Positions 8,501 through 16,801 of a stretch of DNA of 41,324 nt are shown piece by piece. Both the position numbers and the translations under genes were made by a program. The notes beneath the pieces are model-generated. The model was not told the DNA's origin and made no database searches. It saw only the letters and a program-made list of their open reading frames with translations. Source of the DNA: Bacteroidales bacterium (lineage in GTDB: Bacteria > Bacteroidota > Bacteroidia > Bacteroidales > UBA932); assembly GCA_017439305.1 (NCBI GenBank), contig JAFSJK010000072.1:1-41324 (forward strand), in the 5' to 3' direction. The first letter of the stretch is position 1; every line of letters starts with the position of its first letter.

Positions 8501-8902
8501 TCAGTCCACTTTTTCGACCTCGATACCGGCCCGCCGGAGCAGATCCACCCCGTCGGTAAGCCGGTATTCGTCCCGGTAAACCACCCGCTTGATGCCGGAC
8601 TGGATGATCAGCTTGGAACACTCCAGGCAGGGCGAGGCGGTGACATACAGGGTGGCGCCGTCGCTGCTGTTGCCGGACTTGGCCACTTTCGTGATGGCAT
8701 TGGCCTCCGCATGAAGGACATAGGGCTTGGTCACGCCATCCTCCTCGCAGACATTCTCGAAACCCGAGGGGGTGCCGTTATAACCGTCGGAGATGATCAT
8801 CCGGTCTTTCACCAGCAGGGCGCCCACCTTGCGGCGCTTGCAATAGGAGTTCTGCGCCCAGATCTCCGCCATCTCCAGATAACTGTGGTCGAATTTTTCC
8901 AT
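8501..8902 (-). CDS. dCMP deaminase / ComEB-family deoxycytidylate deaminase
   Basis: A 133-residue zinc-dependent deaminase. The active site shows HAE (His64, catalytic Glu66) and PCLEC (Cys92, Cys95), the H..E / PCxxC signature of the cytidine/deoxycytidylate deaminase superfamily. The N-terminal KVGALLV and YNGTPSGFENVCEEDG fit dCMP deaminases, where such residues help bind zinc or nucleotide. The likely reaction is dCMP to dUMP, feeding dTMP synthesis in the cytosol. The ATG shares one base with the stop of the acyl-CoA synthetase gene upstream, so co-translation is likely. A ComE-type label, used in some databases, would not imply competence here. Confidence 0.9.
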   Translation of the reverse strand: MEKFDHSYLEMAEIWAQNSYCKRRKVGALLVKDRMIISDGYNGTPSGFENVCEEDGVTKPYVLHAEANAITKVAKSGNSSDGATLYVTASPCLECSKLIIQSGIKRVVYRDEYRLTDGVDLLRRAGIEVEKVD

Positions 8903-10563
8903 TAGTTCCGCTGATACAGATAGCGCTTGATGCTCTTCTTGGGAGTCCGCTCGAAATCTTCGGGCATGAATTCGATCTTCCGGATCTGCGCGTACTTGGG
9001 AAGCTCGGAATTGATGTCGGGAAGCACGCCCAGGAGACGCTCCTTAAGGGCGTCGCGGGTCATGCCGTCCAGTTCGCCCTGGTGCCAGTCGGGATAGATG
9101 AGGGCGGTGAGGCCGCCGTCATCCTCCACGACGAGGGAATCCACGACATAAGTGTAGTTGTTGATCACCGCCTCCAGTTCCTCCGGATAGATATTCTGGC
9201 CGGAAGGACCCAGGATCATGCACTTGGAGCGGCCGCGCAGGAACAGGTATCCGTCCTCGTCCAGCACGCCCATGTCACCGGTGCGGAACCAGCCGTCCTC
9301 GGTGAAAGCGTCCCGGGTGGCCTGCTCGTTCTTGAAATAACCCAGGCACACGTTCGGCCCGCTGACCTGGACTTCGCCCGGGATATTGCGGGGATCCGGG
9401 GAGTCGATCCGGATCTGCATGTTCTTGGCCGCCCGGCCGGCGGAACCCACCTTGACCTTGTCCCAGTGCGCATAGCCGATGATCGGGGCGCACTCGGTCA
9501 TGCCGTAACCCACCGTATAGTGGAAGCCGATCTTGTGGAGGAACTGCTCGACCTCCGGATTGAAGGCGGCGCCACCCAGGATCACTTCCTCGAACTGGCC
9601 GCCGAAGGCAGTCGTGAGTTCGGTGCAGAAACGCTTGGCAATCACCTTGTCCAGCACCGGAATGTTCATCAGGAACTTGATCTTGTTCCGGTCGATGAGG
9701 GGTTTGAGCTTGGTCTTGTACACCTTCTCCATCACCAGCGGGACGGCAATGATGATGTCGGGATGGATTTCGGAGAAGGCCTTCATGATGATCTTCGGGC
9801 TCGGGACCCGGCTCAGGAAATGCACGTGCATGCCGCAGGTCATCTCATAGAGGAACTCGAACATCATGCCGTACATGTGGGCCGACGGAAGCATGGACAC
9901 GCACTGCATGCCGGGCTTCAGCATCGGGCAGGCGTCGTTCTTGGCGAAGTCGATGTTGGAGTACAGGGCCCTGTACGGGATCATGACCCCTTTGGAGAAA
10001 CCGGAAGTTCCGGAAGTATAGTTGATCACGGCGAGTTCCTCGGGGCTGTCCTCGTAATAATCCAGGTGCTCGGGGCCGAAGTAATCAGGATACTTCTTGC
10101 CAAAGGATTCGTTCAGGTGCTCGCGGACAAGACCGCGCTCATCCGTATCGGCATACAGGAACTTGAGCGTATTGATCTGGACGACGACCGACAGGCCCGG
10201 CATCTCATCCTGGACAAGCCCTTCCCAGATAACCTCGTCCACGAACAGCACGCGGGCTTCGGAATGGTTCACCAGATAGTGGATGTTCCCGGCCTTGAAC
10301 TCATGCAGGATGGGGACGACCACGGCGCCGTAGGTCAGGGTGGCCAGGAAACAGACGCCCCAGTTGGCCTGATTGCGGGAACAGATAGCGACTTTGTCAC
10401 CTTTCCGGAGACCGCACTGCTCGAAGGCGATGTGCAGTTTGGCGATCCGGCGGGCGACGTCCCGGTAGGACAGGGTAACACCCTGGTAGTTGGACAGCGC
10501 GGGGCGGTCCCAGTTGTCCCGGATACTGTTCTCGATGATCTTGTTTACGGATTTGAATTCCAT
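8902..10563 (-). CDS. AMP-dependent long-chain acyl-CoA synthetase-like protein
   Basis: A 553-residue ANL-superfamily enzyme. The phosphate-binding motif is YTSGTSGFSKGVM, the acyl-adenylate motif is GYGMTECAPIIG, and the hinge region has GWFRTGDMG followed by FLRGRSKCMI. These enzymes activate a carboxylic acid with ATP, then load it on CoA. The length and the FadD-like layout suggest a long-chain fatty acid, but the substrate cannot be read directly. The start is taken at the ATG at 10563 (MEFKSVNKIIENS); 18 extra codons upstream would begin inside the spacer after the previous gene and look non-native. It is the second gene of the minus-strand operon, 22 bases after the gene upstream. Confidence 0.88.
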   Translation of the reverse strand: MEFKSVNKIIENSIRDNWDRPALSNYQGVTLSYRDVARRIAKLHIAFEQCGLRKGDKVAICSRNQANWGVCFLATLTYGAVVVPILHEFKAGNIHYLVNHSEARVLFVDEVIWEGLVQDEMPGLSVVVQINTLKFLYADTDERGLVREHLNESFGKKYPDYFGPEHLDYYEDSPEELAVINYTSGTSGFSKGVMIPYRALYSNIDFAKNDACPMLKPGMQCVSMLPSAHMYGMMFEFLYEMTCGMHVHFLSRVPSPKIIMKAFSEIHPDIIIAVPLVMEKVYKTKLKPLIDRNKIKFLMNIPVLDKVIAKRFCTELTTAFGGQFEEVILGGAAFNPEVEQFLHKIGFHYTVGYGMTECAPIIGYAHWDKVKVGSAGRAAKNMQIRIDSPDPRNIPGEVQVSGPNVCLGYFKNEQATRDAFTEDGWFRTGDMGVLDEDGYLFLRGRSKCMILGPSGQNIYPEELEAVINNYTYVVDSLVVEDDGGLTALIYPDWHQGELDGMTRDALKERLLGVLPDINSELPKYAQIRKIEFMPEDFERTPKKSIKRYLYQRN

Positions 10564-10585
10564 TGTTAAGGAGGCAGGTTTTAGT

Positions 10586-12694
10586 TTACAGTTTAATGTC
10601 CCGGGACTTGCCGTCATAGCAGTCCACGGTGATCCCGCGGGAGGCGGGAGTGATCTGGGAGTCGGGCCGGATCATCTTCCCGCCTTCATCCCGGGTGAGC
10701 GGCTCCCCGCCCTCGAATCCGTACACGAGGGTACGGATGGAAGTGCGGACCACCCAGTATTTCGTATCTTTCAACTCCAGCAGCTCCGGCAGGGCCTTGA
10801 CGGTTTCAGGGGCTGCGATCCCCTTCCACCCGGCCGGCTTCTGGCCGTGGAGATTGTACATTTCCAAGGTGTTGTCCTTATGCAGGACCATCACGGTATA
10901 GCCGTGCGCTCCCGTGAAATCATAGGCCTGGGGACCCAGCAGCACCGGTTTCCCGAGATCCACCGGGAAACCGCCCACGAAACGGCCCAGGCGGTCGAGC
11001 AGATACAGGTTCTGCCCGGCGGCGAACAGGAACTGGATCTTGCCGTTCCCGTAATAGTCGATGCTCTCGACGTACCCGCAGATGGGCTGCTTGAAAGGAA
11101 CGCCCCACACGCCCTTGCCGTTCTCGTCATTCAGGCAGAGGTACAGGTTCGCATTCTGATAGAAGGAGTTGGTCTTGCCGGTTTCCCCGTTCAGTACCGG
11201 GAAAGGTCCTGTAGGAATGACAACGGTCGTATCGCGCTCCAGCACCTGCACCTTGTTGCCCTTGAGGGCCCGCTTGTCCAGGGAGAACCGGATGTCAGGC
11301 TGGCCGGAGGAAAGGTCCACGCTGGCGAGCGCGGGGGCATAGGCCGATCCGGTCACATAGGCATCCAGGGCAAAGGCCGGTGTCTTCGAGCAGAAGTCGG
11401 TCAGGATGGAAGGACAATCCGTGACGGAAGCGTAGGCGACGAATCCCGCAGGAACGGAAAGGCCCGCATCGGAAAGACGTTCTTTCAAAGGATAGTCCAG
11501 GAACTTCCTGTCGGAAAAAGGCCCGGCGGACGAGGCAGTACCCATCACGGTCCAATGGCCGGGCAGGGAGACGCAGAGCGTATCCACCACGTCGAAGAAA
11601 CCGCCCAGAAGCTTGGCCAGGGTGCCCGGATAAACATTGCTGCCGGCGGGGATATCGCGTCCCGTCTTCACAAGGAGGACATCCTGCCGGATCCCGTCCA
11701 ACTGATAGGCGGCGCGGACCACTTCCTTCAACTGATAATGAAGCGCCCACTGTTCGGGAGCCATTTCCCGGCCGGCCTTGTCCTTCAATGTTTTATTATA
11801 ATTATTAAGCCGCCCCTTAGCATCCAAAAATCCACGGTAATGCTCCAGATAGGAAGCCACATCCCCCATCGGGATGGAAACGGCGTAATCGGCAAAATAC
11901 GGAAGGACGTCCGCAAAAGAGGCGGCCGGCATCTTAAATCCCCGGAATGCCGTCAGGAAACTGGTGGCTTTCTCCGGACAGGCGGCCGAGCCGGCGAGGA
12001 CGATATGCTTTTCATCAGCAGCAGTGAGGTCGAAAGCCATCCAGTCCGCCAGCGTACGGATGAGATCCGTCTGCTGCCGGACCCGGGCCGTGGACCAGAC
12101 CTGTAGCAGCTTGGGCGCCTGCCGCGCCGACAGGAAGGCCACCGCGGCACCGCCGACACGGCCCGTCAGGTCCGTGAGGCCGGGTGCCTCGAGGATGCAG
12201 ATGCCCTCGTCCAGGGAACGGACGGAGGCATTCAGCAGGGTTTCGGAACCGGAGGCCAGCAAGAGGCCATCCTGATAGGTCGTCTTGAGCCCGGCCTTCT
12301 CAGCCAGGGCGATGAACGGTGCGGTGAGGGTGGAATCCGCCGAGGCCAGTTCAGTGGCAACCAGGGGGATCAGCGAACCGGTGTTGTGCAGCGAAACGAC
12401 CATCCGGTTCTCCCCCGCTTTGGCCATGTACTGCATGAGGTCCGGACTCTCCGGTGCCAGGAACGCCCGCAGGACACCCGTGGAATCGGCCAGTACCTGC
12501 CGGGCCCTGGCGGACCCGTCGAAACAGAAAACCGCGGCCGCATCGGCCGGAACAGCCCTCAGGAGCGGGTACTCGTTGTTCGATACCGGGGCCTTGGGCT
12601 TATCGTCCCCGTACAGGCGGGCCACCGCCCACGCAATGCCCGCAAGCATCAGCGCAATGGCCACGACCGCTATGACTGTCAGTTTCTTGTTCAT
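10586..12694 (-). CDS. Uncharacterised membrane-anchored protein (DUF3352-like)
   Basis: A 702-residue protein that I do not recognise with certainty. It has an N-terminal signal anchor (KLTVIAVVAIALMLAGIAWA), then LLRAVPADAAAVFCFDG, which resembles the start of DUF3352-type proteins of Bacteroidota. A large periplasmic region follows. The last ~200 residues look like a partial beta-propeller, with repeated short strands such as KIQFLFAAGQNLYLLDRLG and DNTLEMYNLHGQ. The start at 12694 (MNKKLTVI) is preferred to an upstream in-frame start because it gives a clean signal anchor and lies downstream of a TAnnTTTG box. It is the first gene of the operon that includes acyl-CoA synthetase, deaminase, protease and shikimate kinase, and diverges from mraZ. 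Confidence 0.7.
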   Translation of the reverse strand: MNKKLTVIAVVAIALMLAGIAWAVARLYGDDKPKAPVSNNEYPLLRAVPADAAAVFCFDGSARARQVLADSTGVLRAFLAPESPDLMQYMAKAGENRMVVSLHNTGSLIPLVATELASADSTLTAPFIALAEKAGLKTTYQDGLLLASGSETLLNASVRSLDEGICILEAPGLTDLTGRVGGAAVAFLSARQAPKLLQVWSTARVRQQTDLIRTLADWMAFDLTAADEKHIVLAGSAACPEKATSFLTAFRGFKMPAASFADVLPYFADYAVSIPMGDVASYLEHYRGFLDAKGRLNNYNKTLKDKAGREMAPEQWALHYQLKEVVRAAYQLDGIRQDVLLVKTGRDIPAGSNVYPGTLAKLLGGFFDVVDTLCVSLPGHWTVMGTASSAGPFSDRKFLDYPLKERLSDAGLSVPAGFVAYASVTDCPSILTDFCSKTPAFALDAYVTGSAYAPALASVDLSSGQPDIRFSLDKRALKGNKVQVLERDTTVVIPTGPFPVLNGETGKTNSFYQNANLYLCLNDENGKGVWGVPFKQPICGYVESIDYYGNGKIQFLFAAGQNLYLLDRLGRFVGGFPVDLGKPVLLGPQAYDFTGAHGYTVMVLHKDNTLEMYNLHGQKPAGWKGIAAPETVKALPELLELKDTKYWVVRTSIRTLVYGFEGGEPLTRDEGGKMIRPDSQITPASRGITVDCYDGKSRDIKL

Positions 12695-12726
12695 CTCTTC
12701 CCTGGCATACAATCCGCCAGAATATG

Positions 12727-12734
12727 CAAAGTTA
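12727..12734 (-). promoter_or_regulatory. Candidate -7 box for the DUF3352-like gene operon
   Basis: Read on the minus strand this is TAACTTTG, matching the Bacteroidetes -7 consensus TAnnTTTG. It lies 32 bases before the ATG at 12694, giving a 5' leader of about 25 bases. No good TTG was seen at the expected 19-21 base spacing, so the call rests on the -7 box alone. Confidence 0.5.
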
Positions 12735-12789
12735 ATCATATTTTCCCAATAAAAGAAGAACCTTTTCACCGGTTTGAAACGCCCCCGGA

Positions 12790-12826
12790 TTATCCACAGA
12801 AGCTGTTGATAACTTTTTGTGGAAAA
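12790..12826. promoter_or_regulatory. Cluster of DnaA-box-like sites
   Basis: The site 12790-12798 reads TTATCCACA, a perfect consensus DnaA box. The site 12818-12826 reads TGTGGAAAA, the complement of TTTTCCACA, which also fits TTWTNCACA. Between them, 12804-12812 reads TGTTGATAA, the complement of TTATCAACA, one base from consensus. The three 9-mers start at 12790, 12804 and 12818, an exact 14-base step, in the non-coding region between the two divergent operons. Binding by DnaA is inferred from sequence only. Confidence 0.6.
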
Positions 12827-12859
12827 ATTTGGAAAAGATTGGATGAAAATGGAAGGTTT
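12820..12859 (+). promoter_or_regulatory. Candidate MraZ operator: four TGGA repeats at 10-bp period
   Basis: TGGA occurs at 12820, 12830, 12840 and 12850, exactly one helical turn apart. MraZ from E. coli is known to bind TGGGN repeats separated by 5 bases upstream of its own operon, so spacing and location match while the third G is replaced by A. The repeats run from the third DnaA-box-like site through the -33 region and stop 4 bases before the -7 box at 12864. MraZ bound here would cover the promoter, which fits autorepression of the dcw operon. Confidence 0.75.
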
Positions 12860-12871
12860 TTCTTATCTTTG
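12839..12871 (+). promoter_or_regulatory. mraZ (dcw operon) promoter
   Basis: The -7 box TATCTTTG (12864-12871) matches TAnnTTTG exactly. A TTGG at 12839-12842 lies 21 bases upstream and can serve as the -33 element. Transcription should start near 12876-12879, leaving a leader of about 35 bases before the mraZ ATG at 12912. The TTGG is itself part of the third TGGA repeat of the candidate operator. Confidence 0.75.
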
Positions 12872-12911
12872 CACTCAGCGTGAAAGAAAGATAAGTTCAA
12901 CCCATTCGACC

Positions 12912-13373
12912 ATGGTCAGATTCTTCGGTAAGGCAAGCGGAAAGCTGGATGACAAGGGACGCGTCGTGTTCCCTGCCATCTACCGTGACGCGATCGCCCG
13001 CGAGGGCGGAGAGGACATGACCCTGGTCGTCAAGAAGAGTGTCCACGGCGATTGTCTGAACCTGTTCACCCGCGCGGAGTGGGAGCGCAGGTCCGACAAG
13101 GTGCTGGAAGGACTCGACCCCGAACTCAATCCCGACCACGCCGCGTTCTGGAGCAAGTACAACGACGGCGTCTTCTATGTCGTTCCCGACGGGAAACTGG
13201 GCCGCCTCAACATTCCTTCAGAACTGCTTGAAGAAACAGGTATCACCAAGGAAGTTGTGTTTGCGGGAGTCGGTTACAAAATCGAAATCTGGCCCAAGGA
13301 AAGGCGCGAGTCCACCCTGATGACGGACGAGGCCTTCAAGGAAACCGCAGCGAGACTGTCCGAAAAGAGATAG
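12912..13373 (+). CDS. mraZ: Transcriptional regulator MraZ
   Basis: A 153-residue protein made of two SpoVT/AbrB-type (swapped-hairpin) DNA-binding repeats, each with the family's D-x-K-G-R-(V/L) core: LDDKGRVVFPAIYRD near residue 12 and PDGKLGRLNIPSELLE near residue 96. MraZ forms ring-shaped oligomers that bind short repeats upstream of its own gene and repress the division and cell wall cluster. The start at 12912 is chosen because it begins the conserved MVRFFGKASGKLDDKG; in-frame codons upstream run through the promoter. It is the first gene of the dcw operon and is followed after 13 bases by rsmH, the conserved order. Confidence 0.95.
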   Translation: MVRFFGKASGKLDDKGRVVFPAIYRDAIAREGGEDMTLVVKKSVHGDCLNLFTRAEWERRSDKVLEGLDPELNPDHAAFWSKYNDGVFYVVPDGKLGRLNIPSELLEETGITKEVVFAGVGYKIEIWPKERRESTLMTDEAFKETAARLSEKR

Positions 13374-13386
13374 GAGGTCGCGCACA

Positions 13387-14298
13387 ATGTCCGGATACCA
13401 TACCCCTGTAATGCTTGACGAGAGCGTTTCAGCGCTCGTTATCAATCCCGACGGCGTCTACGCCGATGTCACTTTCGGAGGCGGTGGCCACACTGCCGAA
13501 CTTCTTTCACGCTTACACGATGGCGCGCGCGTCATCGCCTTCGATCGTGATGGGGATGCCTTGGGCAATGCGCCGGACGACCCGCGGCTGACCCTGGTCC
13601 ACAACAACTTCCGCTTTATCGAGAATTATGCCCGCCAGCTCGGCGTCCGTTTCGACGGCATCCTGGCGGACCTGGGCGTGTCCTCGCACCAGTTCGACAC
13701 GGCGGACCGGGGTTTTTCCTTCCGCTTCGAAGAGGCACCGCTGGACATGCGGATGAACGGCAAGGGCAGGACCACTGCGGCGGACGTCGTAAACGGCTAC
13801 ACTCCTGAGGACCTGGAGCGCATCCTCCGCCTGTACGGCGAGGTGGACCAGCCCCGCCGGGTCGCCCTGCTCATCGCTGCTGCCCGCGACCAGCAGGAGA
13901 TCCGCACCACCGGCGACCTGGACCGGGCCATCGCCCGCATCCTGCCGAAAGGCGCGGAACACAAGGTTCTCGCCAAGGTCTACCAGGCCCTCCGGATCGA
14001 GGTGAACCAGGAGATGCGTTCCCTGGAGAAACTGCTTGAGGGGGCCGCGGCCACCCTCAAGGAAGGTGGCCGGCTCGTGGTCATCACCTACCACAGCCTG
14101 GAGGACAGGATGGTGAAGAATTTCATCAAGACCGGCAATGTGGAAGGCCGGGAGGAAAAGGACCTGTACGGCCGGACCGTCACGCCCCTGACGGCCGTGA
14201 ACCGGAAGCCCATCCTGCCGGAAGAGACCGAGATCGCCGGAAACACCCGGGCCCGCAGCGCGAAGCTCCGGATAGCGGAAAGGAGGGCTGCCGTATGA
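13387..14298 (+). CDS. rsmH: 16S rRNA (cytosine(1402)-N(4))-methyltransferase RsmH
   Basis: A 303-residue SAM-dependent methyltransferase (formerly MraW) that methylates N4 of C1402 in 16S rRNA. The N-terminal MSGYHTPVMLDESV and the SAM-binding DVTFGGGGHTAELL are classic. GILADLGVSSHQFD, GFSFR and LDMRMN follow, with VITYHSLEDRMVKNF and the terminal NTRARSAKLRIAER at the end. The length is normal. The position after mraZ is conserved across bacteria. Its stop overlaps the start of the ftsL-like gene as ATGA (14295-14298), which suggests translational coupling. Confidence 0.97.
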   Translation: MSGYHTPVMLDESVSALVINPDGVYADVTFGGGGHTAELLSRLHDGARVIAFDRDGDALGNAPDDPRLTLVHNNFRFIENYARQLGVRFDGILADLGVSSHQFDTADRGFSFRFEEAPLDMRMNGKGRTTAADVVNGYTPEDLERILRLYGEVDQPRRVALLIAAARDQQEIRTTGDLDRAIARILPKGAEHKVLAKVYQALRIEVNQEMRSLEKLLEGAAATLKEGGRLVVITYHSLEDRMVKNFIKTGNVEGREEKDLYGRTVTPLTAVNRKPILPEETEIAGNTRARSAKLRIAERRAAV

Positions 14299-14636
14299 CC
14301 TGGAAGAATGTCGGAAAGAGTTTCGTCAATTTCTGGAAGGCCCTGACCAAGGGAGACTTGCTCCTGTCGATGGGTGTCCATAAATACTATATGCACGTCC
14401 TCTACCTGTTCATCCTCGCCTGGATTTCCATCCTGCTGAGCCTGAAGGTGGACGGCACCCTGACCAAGGTGGAGGAAAACAAGGCGGTCCTGCGCGACCT
14501 GGAAATCTTCCACGCCGAAAAAGAGGCCGAACTGGTGCGCCTGCACAGCGCCTCCACGACGGCCAAACGGCTGAAACAGCTGGGATCCGATGTAGCACTG
14601 CCGGAACAGCCGGCCATCAAGATCGACAAACGATGA
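14295..14636 (+). CDS. ftsL: FtsL-like cell division protein
   Basis: A 113-residue bitopic membrane protein: a cytoplasmic N-terminus of about 35 residues, one transmembrane helix (HVLYLFILAWISILLSL), then a short periplasmic segment likely to form a coiled coil (KVEENKAVLRDLEIFHAEKEA). FtsL joins FtsQ and FtsB and activates the FtsW-FtsI synthase. FtsL sequences diverge strongly, so the assignment rests on topology, size and position between rsmH and ftsI, as in other Bacteroidota. The start overlaps the rsmH stop and its stop overlaps the ftsI start, both as ATGA. Confidence 0.8.
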   Translation: MTWKNVGKSFVNFWKALTKGDLLLSMGVHKYYMHVLYLFILAWISILLSLKVDGTLTKVEENKAVLRDLEIFHAEKEAELVRLHSASTTAKRLKQLGSDVALPEQPAIKIDKR

Positions 14637-16801
14637 GCACGAAGAAAAAACAACAGACCGAAATCCGGGACACCTTCGAGAACCGGGACCGCATCCACCT
14701 GGTGATGGTCGGCCTGACCATGCTCTTCGTCATCCTGTCGGTCGGCATCCTCATCTGCATCGGACGCATCCAGGCCACCTACACCGTGGACCCGAAGGTC
14801 ATCAACCTGTTCCGTCCCCGGCCCGACCGCTATGTGGAGGAGCCCAAGCGCGGACGCATCCTCGCCGAGGACGGCCGGCCGCTTGCCATCAGCACTCCTT
14901 TGTACGACATCTATATGGACTGCACCGTCCGCAAGGCCGAGTTCGAGGAAATCGACCGGAAGGAAGCGCGGCGCCTGCAGAAACTGGCCGAAGAGGGCAA
15001 GGAAGTTCCCGCCGCCACCCATAAGGGTGCCCAGGCGGAGCAGGATTGGCAGGCCAAGGCCCAGGCGCTCTCCCGGGAACTGGAACGCCTCTTCCCCGCC
15101 AAAACGGCCGCCCAGTACTACAAGGACATCATCGACGGCCGCGCCAACGGCAAGAAGCACGTCCTCATCCGCAAGAACGTATCCCACGCTACGCTCAATG
15201 TCCTGAAGACGCTCCCCCTCTACGCCGAAGGCAGCTACAAGGGCGGCCTGATCGCCGAGGAACACGATGAACGCATCTATCCGTACGACACACTGGCCCG
15301 CCGCGTGATCGGCTACGTCCGGGAGCAGGGCCGCATCGGCATCGAAGGGACCTTCGATTACGAGCTTCACGGAAAGGAAGGGCACGAGTGGCGCCGGGTT
15401 ACCGACGACCGCAAGTACATCCGTGACTTTGACAGCACCATCGTCAGGGCCGTGGACGGCAACGACGTCCGCACGACCCTGAACATCGACTTCCAGGATA
15501 TCGCCGACCGCGCCCTCCGGGCCCAGATCGCCGACGACCCGCAGATCCGCGCCGGCATCGCCGTCGTGATGGAGGCCTCGACGGGCGCCATCCGGGCGAT
15601 GGTGAACCTCTCCCGCGACACCATCCCGGGTTCCAAGCTCTGGGAGCGGGACAACCTGGTCCTCAAGGAGGTAGGCGAACAGGGTTCCGTGATGAAGACC
15701 GTCACCCTGCTCTCCCTGGTGGAGGACGGCTACGTGAAATCCCTGGAGGAGACCATCCCCACCAACCACGGCGTCGTCGCGGGCGGCTACAACCAGGACA
15801 CCCACATCCTCGATTACGAACGGACGACGGGGCGCAGCGAGATTACGGTAAAACATGGTTTCGAGATCTCCTCGAACTACGTATTCACCTATCTGCCGGA
15901 AAAATTCTACGGGGCGAACCCGCAGGAATTCTTCGACCATATCTACGCCTATCGCCTGGGTGAGAAGTTCGACTTCGACCTGGACGGCCTGGGCACGCCG
16001 GTCGTGAACCGGCCGGGGTCGCCCGGCTGGAGCCGTACGACCCTCGGAACGACCGCATACGGATACGGCATGTCCGTCACGCCCCTGCATGTGGTCACCT
16101 TCTACAACGCCATCGCCAACAAGGGCAGGATGATGAAGCCCTACCTGGTCGAGAGCATCGAGAAGGACGGGAAAGTCCTCAAGCAATACGGCCCTTCCGT
16201 GCTGAACACCATCTGCACGCGTGCCACGGCCGATACGGTCACCCGCGCCCTCCGGGCCGTCGTGGATGACGGTACCGCCAAGCGCCTGAAGGCCGCCAAG
16301 CTCCCCGTCGTGGGCAAAACCGGAACCGCCCAGGTGGTCCTGACCCCGAAGGAGCGGAAAGGCAGCGCCGACCCGTATCACGACCCCTCCGGCCGGAAGA
16401 AGAACCAGGGAACCTTCGTCGGCTTCTTCCCGGCGGACAACCCGAAATATACCATCCTCGTGACGGTCTACTCCTACCTGTCGGGGATGAGTTTCTACGG
16501 CGGCACCAAGCCCGCTGCGGCCGTCCGCGAAATCGTGGACAACATCTATGCGATCGACGATACCTGGTCGAAGGAAACCCCCTCCACGGGACAAGTTCCT
16601 GTCCTCCAGGCGAAAACGGCGGACATGGATGGAAGCAAGGCGCCTGACCTGAAGGGTTTCAGCCTGATGGACGCCCTGTACGCCCTGGAGAACGCCGGAT
16701 ACAAGTGCACCTACGAGGGTTCCGGTCACGTGACCGCCCAGTCCCCTGCCGCAGGGGCGTCCCTGAAGAAAGGAGAAACCATACGACTGACTTTGAAATG
16801 A
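14633..16801 (+). CDS. ftsI: Septal penicillin-binding protein (FtsI/PBP3) with PASTA domain
   Basis: A 722-residue class B transpeptidase that crosslinks septal peptidoglycan. A cytoplasmic start is followed by one membrane anchor (about residues 23-44), the pedestal domain with GRILAEDGRPLA, and the transpeptidase domain. All three active-site motifs are intact: SVMK (Ser352), SSN (413-415) and KTG (562-564). The last ~65 residues form one PASTA domain (DLKGFSLMDALYALENAGY to the end), as often seen in Bacteroidota homologues but absent from E. coli FtsI. The flanking flexible linker starts near residue 640. It overlaps ftsL upstream and murE downstream by 4 bases each (ATGA). Its polymerase partner FtsW is encoded further down the same operon. 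Confidence 0.95.
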   Translation: MSTKKKQQTEIRDTFENRDRIHLVMVGLTMLFVILSVGILICIGRIQATYTVDPKVINLFRPRPDRYVEEPKRGRILAEDGRPLAISTPLYDIYMDCTVRKAEFEEIDRKEARRLQKLAEEGKEVPAATHKGAQAEQDWQAKAQALSRELERLFPAKTAAQYYKDIIDGRANGKKHVLIRKNVSHATLNVLKTLPLYAEGSYKGGLIAEEHDERIYPYDTLARRVIGYVREQGRIGIEGTFDYELHGKEGHEWRRVTDDRKYIRDFDSTIVRAVDGNDVRTTLNIDFQDIADRALRAQIADDPQIRAGIAVVMEASTGAIRAMVNLSRDTIPGSKLWERDNLVLKEVGEQGSVMKTVTLLSLVEDGYVKSLEETIPTNHGVVAGGYNQDTHILDYERTTGRSEITVKHGFEISSNYVFTYLPEKFYGANPQEFFDHIYAYRLGEKFDFDLDGLGTPVVNRPGSPGWSRTTLGTTAYGYGMSVTPLHVVTFYNAIANKGRMMKPYLVESIEKDGKVLKQYGPSVLNTICTRATADTVTRALRAVVDDGTAKRLKAAKLPVVGKTGTAQVVLTPKERKGSADPYHDPSGRKKNQGTFVGFFPADNPKYTILVTVYSYLSGMSFYGGTKPAAAVREIVDNIYAIDDTWSKETPSTGQVPVLQAKTADMDGSKAPDLKGFSLMDALYALENAGYKCTYEGSGHVTAQSPAAGASLKKGETIRLTLK

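Noticed and set aside
7024-8559. A 511-codon plus-strand frame opposite the S41 protease gene
   Set aside because: The minus strand encodes a complete S41 protease with PDZ and Ser/Lys dyad; the opposite frame is a compositional shadow.
12790-12826. A chromosomal replication origin
   Set aside because: Only three DnaA-like boxes, no dnaA or dnaN gene, and no long AT-rich unwinding region. A regulatory or titration site is more likely.
14402-16729. A 775-codon open frame on the minus strand opposite ftsL and ftsI
   Set aside because: Same shadow effect; ftsL and ftsI on the plus strand have full motifs and overlapping starts.
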